DNA of 64,000 nucleotides from Cavenderia fasciculata (lineage: Eukaryota > Evosea > Eumycetozoa > Acytosteliales > Cavenderiaceae), in assembly GCF_000203815.1 (NCBI RefSeq), contig NW_004457624.1:2294001-2358000 (forward strand), read 5' to 3'. Under the pieces are notes generated by a model. That model had not been told where the DNA came from. It ran no database searches and saw nothing but the letters and a program-made list of their open reading frames with translations. Each line of letters begins with the position of its first letter. Position 1 is the first letter of the stretch. Below are positions 58,803 to 64,000 of the stretch, piece by piece. A program made the translations under genes and the position numbers.

Positions 58803-60807
58803 ATGAAAAAAGACTTTAGAACAGCCTACCTTAATACATTAGGGTTTAAAGGTGGACAGTTAAAGTCATCACTCGAAGCAATCTTTGAACAGAGGGTGAT
58901 AGACTTGCCCAAGTTGAAAAAGATATGTAATATATTTGAAATACCTAGTCAGTATAGAAACAAGCTATGGAAGATACTGTTGGGTGTCACTACATCACAT
59001 CAAGAGACTTGGGATTTCATTCAAGAACAAAGAACCATAGAATATGAAGATTTAAAACACGCTGTAAATTTAGTTAGAAGAGGTAATCTACCTGAATCTT
59101 TTTATAATCAATGGTATAAACAAACAATTCAATCAATCAATCAATGAATGATCATCATGTAGTCTAATTTGATTTGATTCAACTTTATTTAGGAAAGAAA
59201 TAACAAAACAATATACAATGGATTCAGATGAATTGATTGTATTGGAAGCTAAAGATATAGCTGCAAACGCATTGGCAATCATTTATCATACAAAGGAACG
59301 ATACTTTAACTTTCAAAATGGATTATATTATGATACATCTTCAATTGATATGACAACAATACGTAATGGTACTCTAAGTACTAGTTCTAATAGTAGTAGT
59401 ATTGGTAGTTCTATTAATAACAACAACAATAACAACAACAATAATAATAATAATAATAATAGTAATAATGGAGTTGATAGTCAATCATCTTTATTATCAT
59501 CACCATCAAGTGGATCAGTACCATCATCATCTCCAATATACTCATCAATTGCTATATCATCATCTGATAGTCATCCAATGGTCATGTATGATGCTACCTT
59601 TAAAAATATGCCAAGTCAATTAAATACTTTAATCCCAAATCATAATAATATTAATAATAATAATAATCCACAAAATACTGTAAATAATAATCAAACAAAT
59701 GAACAAAATATAGGAGTATCAGGAGATACAAGTGAAAACAGTGATGATATAAAATTGGAAGAATTGGTAGATGAATATACGTCATCTAGTAGTAATAATG
59801 GATCATTTACACCACAATATGAAGATAGTCTAAAATTGGTGGCAGAAGTATTTTGTTATGTATGCGATAATGAAGTAGACGCATTTTGGTGTTTTAATAA
59901 TTTTTTAAACAAAGCTTGTAAACAATATGGTCACAAGGTAAGAAAAAGAAAGAAAGAAAGAAGAAGAAGAAGAAGTATAAATTGGATCTATCTCTCTCTC
60001 TCTCTGACACTTTTCAATTTTTTAGGATATTGGAATTTATCATCAAATTAATATATTATCTAGATTACTTGAATTATATGAGAGACCATTATGGAATCAT
60101 TTTCATCAATATAATGTTCACGTGGATCAATTTAGTGCAAAGTATGAAACGAACGATATTGAATTGAAATGACGCCAATTGTACTTTCGTTATTCGTCAC
60201 CACGAATCCACACACAAGATTACTAACTCTACTTTTATATATATCTGTTCCTCTCTCCCAATCTCTCTATCTCTTTCTATCTCTCTCCTCTCTTATTCTT
60301 TAGGTGGTTTAAAACCTATTTTACTAGTTGTTTTCCAACCCTATGTTTAGATAGACTTTGGGACCGAATCATTGGAGTGTCATTAGATTATATGGCATTT
60401 TTTGGATTGGTGATTTTGCAATCAAAAAAATCAATCATCATGGAGAAACATTCAACAAACGATATTCTAAATTACTTGTTAAATGTATGTAAATGATTTC
60501 ATTATAATAATAATCAAAATAGATACAACAAAACAAGATTAAATAGTCCTATCTTTTGCATCATCAAAACTAACTTCACACACATAATACACAATGTACA
60601 CACAATGTCAAGTGTGAAGTGTTTGGAAAAAAAAAAACAAATCAAATCACCCCCCCTCTCCCATCAATCATATATCTGCACGCAGCTTATTAACACTCTC
60701 ACTCTTGTTTAATTACCATTTTTCCTTTCCACAAATAGATAAAAGATTTAAATGTAGATATAGTATTAGAAAAGGCTGTTGAATATTATACAAACAATGA
60801 ACCATAA
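58803..60807 (+). CDS. TBC1D7-like TBC-domain protein
   Basis: Exons 58803-59113, 59193-59937, 60026-60141, 60304-60484 and 60739-60807 join in phase to 473 residues. The N-terminus MKKDFRTAYLNTLGF and the block IFEIPSQYRNKLWKILLGV parallel human TBC1D7 (FRSVYYEKVGFRG, RALVWKVLLGI). The middle is broken by an Asn/Ser-rich insert of about 150 residues (near 280-390 in the DNA-coded order of exon 2). EVFCYVCDNEVDAFWCFNNFL and WFKTYFTSCFPTLCLDRLWDRIIG complete the TBC fold. The catalytic Arg and Gln fingers of active Rab GAPs (IxxDxxR, YxQ) are not seen, as in TBC1D7. In animals TBC1D7 is the third subunit of the TSC complex that restrains Rheb and TORC1. Confidence 0.8.
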
Positions 60808-61596
60808 AGTATATACAAGTGTGCGTACAATTTGTTGTTGAATAAATAGACCTACACCTCTCTATCAACACCACCACCACCACAATCAAACAAACAAAAA
60901 TTGTTACAATGTTTTTATAAGTATTACGTAATAACGGTGCTGCTGCTACCAACTACTGCTGACAAAAATGTTAATTAATTACCTTGCAATTATGACAATT
61001 TATAATTTATTGTAGTCGGGATCATCATGCACACACACGAATGAATCATCATTCATCTGATTAGATATGATGGACATCATCCATCCACCCATCCATCATC
61101 ATGCTCTTCTATAATATCTTTTATTATTTTAATGAGACAATCTAGCATCTCACCTTTTTTTTTTTTTGTTCTCCTTTGGTAAGATTTAATGAAGCATCAT
61201 CTTTGTCTCTAGAATGGAAGAAATTGTAACCACCCATCACATCCTATTATAAAAGTCAGACTATTCCTTATTTTATTTAAATACTTTGTCCACAAGATTA
61301 TTTTCCAAATTTAGAATCAGAATATATATACAACAACATTCATTTAGTTCTGTGTCGGTCAGCCCTATTCCTCTTCCTCTTCTTCATCCGAAAGATAATT
61401 TATCGCGTATAGTTACAAAAACAAAAAAACCATATTTCTATATATATTTTATTTTGTATATATATATTTATCTATTTCTATAAACTATATATATTTCTAT
61501 ATTTACTAACTATATAATTGTACAAAATAGTTAAAAAACACTGATGCTAATTTAGGATTTTTTTTCTTTTTATCTTTTCCTAATTTAATTACACAA
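60808..61596. other. Spacer, no gene seen
   Basis: About 790 bases with CCATCC words near 61080-61100 and TATA-type runs near 61440-61500. Nothing coding or structured recognised. Confidence 0.5.
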
Positions 61597-64000
61597 ATGA
61601 TTAGATTTATCAATAATGTTTTAGAATTCATATTAGTAGTATTTTTGGTATTGTTGTTTCCAAATTATATTTTTTCGATATGTCCATCAAACTATGTGAC
61701 CGATATAAATAGGCAATTATGTGTTGGTAGAGATAATGGTATAAACTCTTTAACTTTTGTAGAGGTAAAGATATCAAATCAATAATTTAAACATAAATCT
61801 ATATAGAGTAAACATCATATTTATTTTTACTATATATATTATTATTTAGTGTAAATATCAATTACCAAATACAAATGGAAATAATAATAGAGTTTCATTA
61901 TTATTAATGTTTGAGAAAAAGGCATTATTATCAAATAGTCCACCACAACAAAATAATACATTTAATTGCCCATTTGTAGCGGGCATGTCTGATGGTACTC
62001 CATCGAATTTTAACGATTTTCCACCGATAAACATAGATTTGGTTTATAATAATTATCTCATTTACAGCGAATGTCCGACCATACCCAGTCGTCCAGCAGA
62101 CATGGCCAACAAGAGAATGGGTATAATGGCCTTGGAGCAGACCAGTTACAATTCTCTCAAAAGCACCGATCTCTGTAGAGGATCAGTATCACCAATGGAC
62201 TTTGAAAAGAATAATCCAATGGCTGGTATATTGGACCTAAACTCTTGTGTCCAAACTTATTTCTGTAAAAGTGTAGATACCTATTTTCAAGTAATGCAAT
62301 CCACCAACAACAACAATTGTGAATCCAACAACAATAACTATATCTGTCCGACTCTTCCAAATAGTAATCATTCATCAGTACTAGTCTATTCACAAACAAT
62401 CGATATTGGTGACAAATTAAATATTACCTCTTCAAAATGTTCAACCGTTTGTGTTCATGGTTTTTGTAATTCAAGATTATCAATTTGTCAATGTGATCCT
62501 GGTTGGACTAATATTGATTGTAGTCAAGGTAAATAATAGATAATATAAAAAGAATAGAATGAATAGATTAAAATGATAAAACATAACCTTAACTTTTATA
62601 TTTTAATTTTAGATGTTGATGAATGTAAACAAAGTGATTTAAATCCATGTCAATTAAATTCACATTGCGTAAATACTTTGGGATCTTATCAATGTGTTTG
62701 TAATCAAGGTTATAAACAAAATTCAAATAGTTGTAGTGGTATAGTATATTAAAAACAAGAGATATCAAAACTTTGAAAAGATCATTTATTTATTAAACTA
62801 AACTATTTCCTTTTTAATTTATTTTAGATATTAATGAATGTAATGAAAATAATTTATTATGTAATCAAACTACATCATATTGTGTAAATAATGTTGGAAG
62901 TTATAATTGTGTTTGTTTAAATGGTTTTAAATTAAAACAAAATATTTCAAATGAATGTGAAGGTAAATCAACTTATTGAATTTAAAAAAAGTAAAGAGAG
63001 AGAGAGAGAGAGGATCATATTAATTAATATTATTATTATTATTATTTCCTTTTTTTTTAGATATAAATGAATGTGAAAATGAAGATATATGTGGTGATCA
63101 TGGTATATGTCAAAACACATTTGGTAGCTTTCAATGTGGATGTGAAAGAGGTTATTTATGGAATTCAACACAATGTATAGATGTTGATGAATGTACAACT
63201 AGGTTGGCTGTATGTCCATTAAATGCATTGTGTATTAATCGTATTGGTCATTATGATTGTAAATGTCCTGATAATTTACTTTTCCTATCTGATAATAAAT
63301 GTCAAGGTAAAAAAGAGAACCAAAAAAAGAAATACTATAGTATACTCTATCCATCTTCTAACCTTTTTTTTTCTTATTTTTGTAGAATTTCCACCAATTT
63401 ATAATGTTAAACATTTAGGTAAAGGTAAAATAGAAATGGAAGGAGTAGGACAATTTAAATATGAAAACTTTTCCATTTTAATTGGTAATATACCTTGTGT
63501 AAAGGTTGAATTTGCAACCAATGGAGAAAAGAAATTAAGTTGTACAATTGAACAAGGTCTTTATATCGATGGTGAATCAATCATATTTTTTGTAAATTCT
63601 GCTAGTAAAATGGTTTCAACGCTAAGATGTAAGAAAGAAAAAAACAAATATATTTAAATCATCTTTTTTCTAATTCTTTTTTTTCTTTTTGCTTTTTTAG
63701 TACCATTTATAACATCAATTAATGAAGTACCAACAAAAGGAGGATATTTAGAATTAAATGTAATTGGATCAGTTGATGAACGTCAAATGAAATTAGAGAT
63801 TAATGATAAACCATGTGAAAATCTAACATTGATAGATCAAGGTGTATTGTCTTGTTATGTTGGTCCTGGAACAGGTATAAAAAGTTTGGTATTTGAAAGT
63901 ATTGGACAAGTATCTAGTGATGGTTTGATGTTTTCCTATCAACAACCAAACATTACATTCCATACATTGGTTGGTACTGAAGGTGGTCAAATTCAAATCT
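61597..64000 (+). CDS. Secreted/surface protein with EGF-like and IPT/TIG domains, 3' end cut by window
   Basis: Exons 61597-61764, 61850-62528, 62613-62738, 62828-62962, 63061-63306, 63386-63628 and 63701->64000 join, the last six introns being phase 1, the classic EGF-module phase. A signal peptide is seen (FILVVFLVLLFPNYIFS). A Cys-containing N-terminal domain (about 30-240) follows, then an EGF module (CVHGFCNSRLSICQCDPGW). Calcium-binding EGF modules each open with DVDEC or DINEC and carry the consensus Asn and aromatic (CVNTLGSYQC, CVNNVGSYNC, CQNTFGSFQC). IPT/TIG immunoglobulin-like repeats begin near 63386 (PPIYNVKHLGKGKIEMEG; PFITSINEVPTKGGYLEL). This layout is shared with dictyostelid adhesion and recognition receptors such as the tiger (Tgr) proteins. 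The C-terminus and any membrane anchor lie outside. Confidence 0.85.

Overview
The window looks like nuclear DNA from a dictyostelid social amoeba. The evidence is an AT-rich genome with compact genes and short T-rich introns (GTAAG/GTATG donors, TAG acceptors). Proteins carry Asn, Gln and Ser homopolymer tracts, and LINE insertions sit a fixed short distance upstream of tRNA genes, as the TRE retroelements of dictyostelids do. Coding regions are less AT-rich than I would expect for D. discoideum, so a more distant dictyostelid genus seems likelier. The species cannot be fixed from the sequence.

Layout. 1-8.7 kb: end of a family-16 methyltransferase, two low-complexity proteins, ribosomal protein S25, the class III PI 3-kinase VPS34, and a mitochondrial 2-oxodicarboxylate-type carrier. 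8.9-17.0 kb: one very long minus-strand gene whose C-terminal third is a Fanzor (eukaryotic TnpB-like, RNA-guided nuclease family). It has all three RuvC acidic residues. Ten exons join in phase into about 2,022 codons. 17-21 kb: a repeat-bearing flank, a small secreted protein and gene-poor DNA with a hairpin that could be a non-coding RNA. 21-31 kb: an IBTK-like ankyrin/RCC1/BTB protein, MCM7, a coiled-coil protein, mitochondrial ribosomal protein bL20 and SEC63. 31-35.4 kb: an accessory island of two tRNA genes (Cys-GCA, Asp-GTC) and three LINE-derived pieces. Two of these are flanked by 13-bp target-site duplications that begin 46 nt upstream of each tRNA. 35.5-64 kb: dense housekeeping genes: ERCC1, an atypical SDR, an acidic protein, a kynurenine aminotransferase/cysteine-conjugate beta-lyase, an N-BAR protein, DGAT1, a choline/ethanolamine phosphotransferase, a formin, a probable Mediator subunit 1, a DMT transporter, a TBC1D7-like protein, and an EGF/IPT-TIG surface protein that runs off the end.

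Genes are mostly independent eukaryotic units; no operons are expected. Lipid genes (DGAT1, choline/ethanolamine phosphotransferase, VPS34) and membrane or cytoskeleton genes (BAR, formin) lie near one another, but I see no sign of joint regulation. The accessory material is confined to the Fanzor-like gene with its flanks and the tRNA/LINE island. Exon joins were derived by hand from GT/AG sites and reading-frame phase, and domain calls rest on motif recognition, not on database searches.
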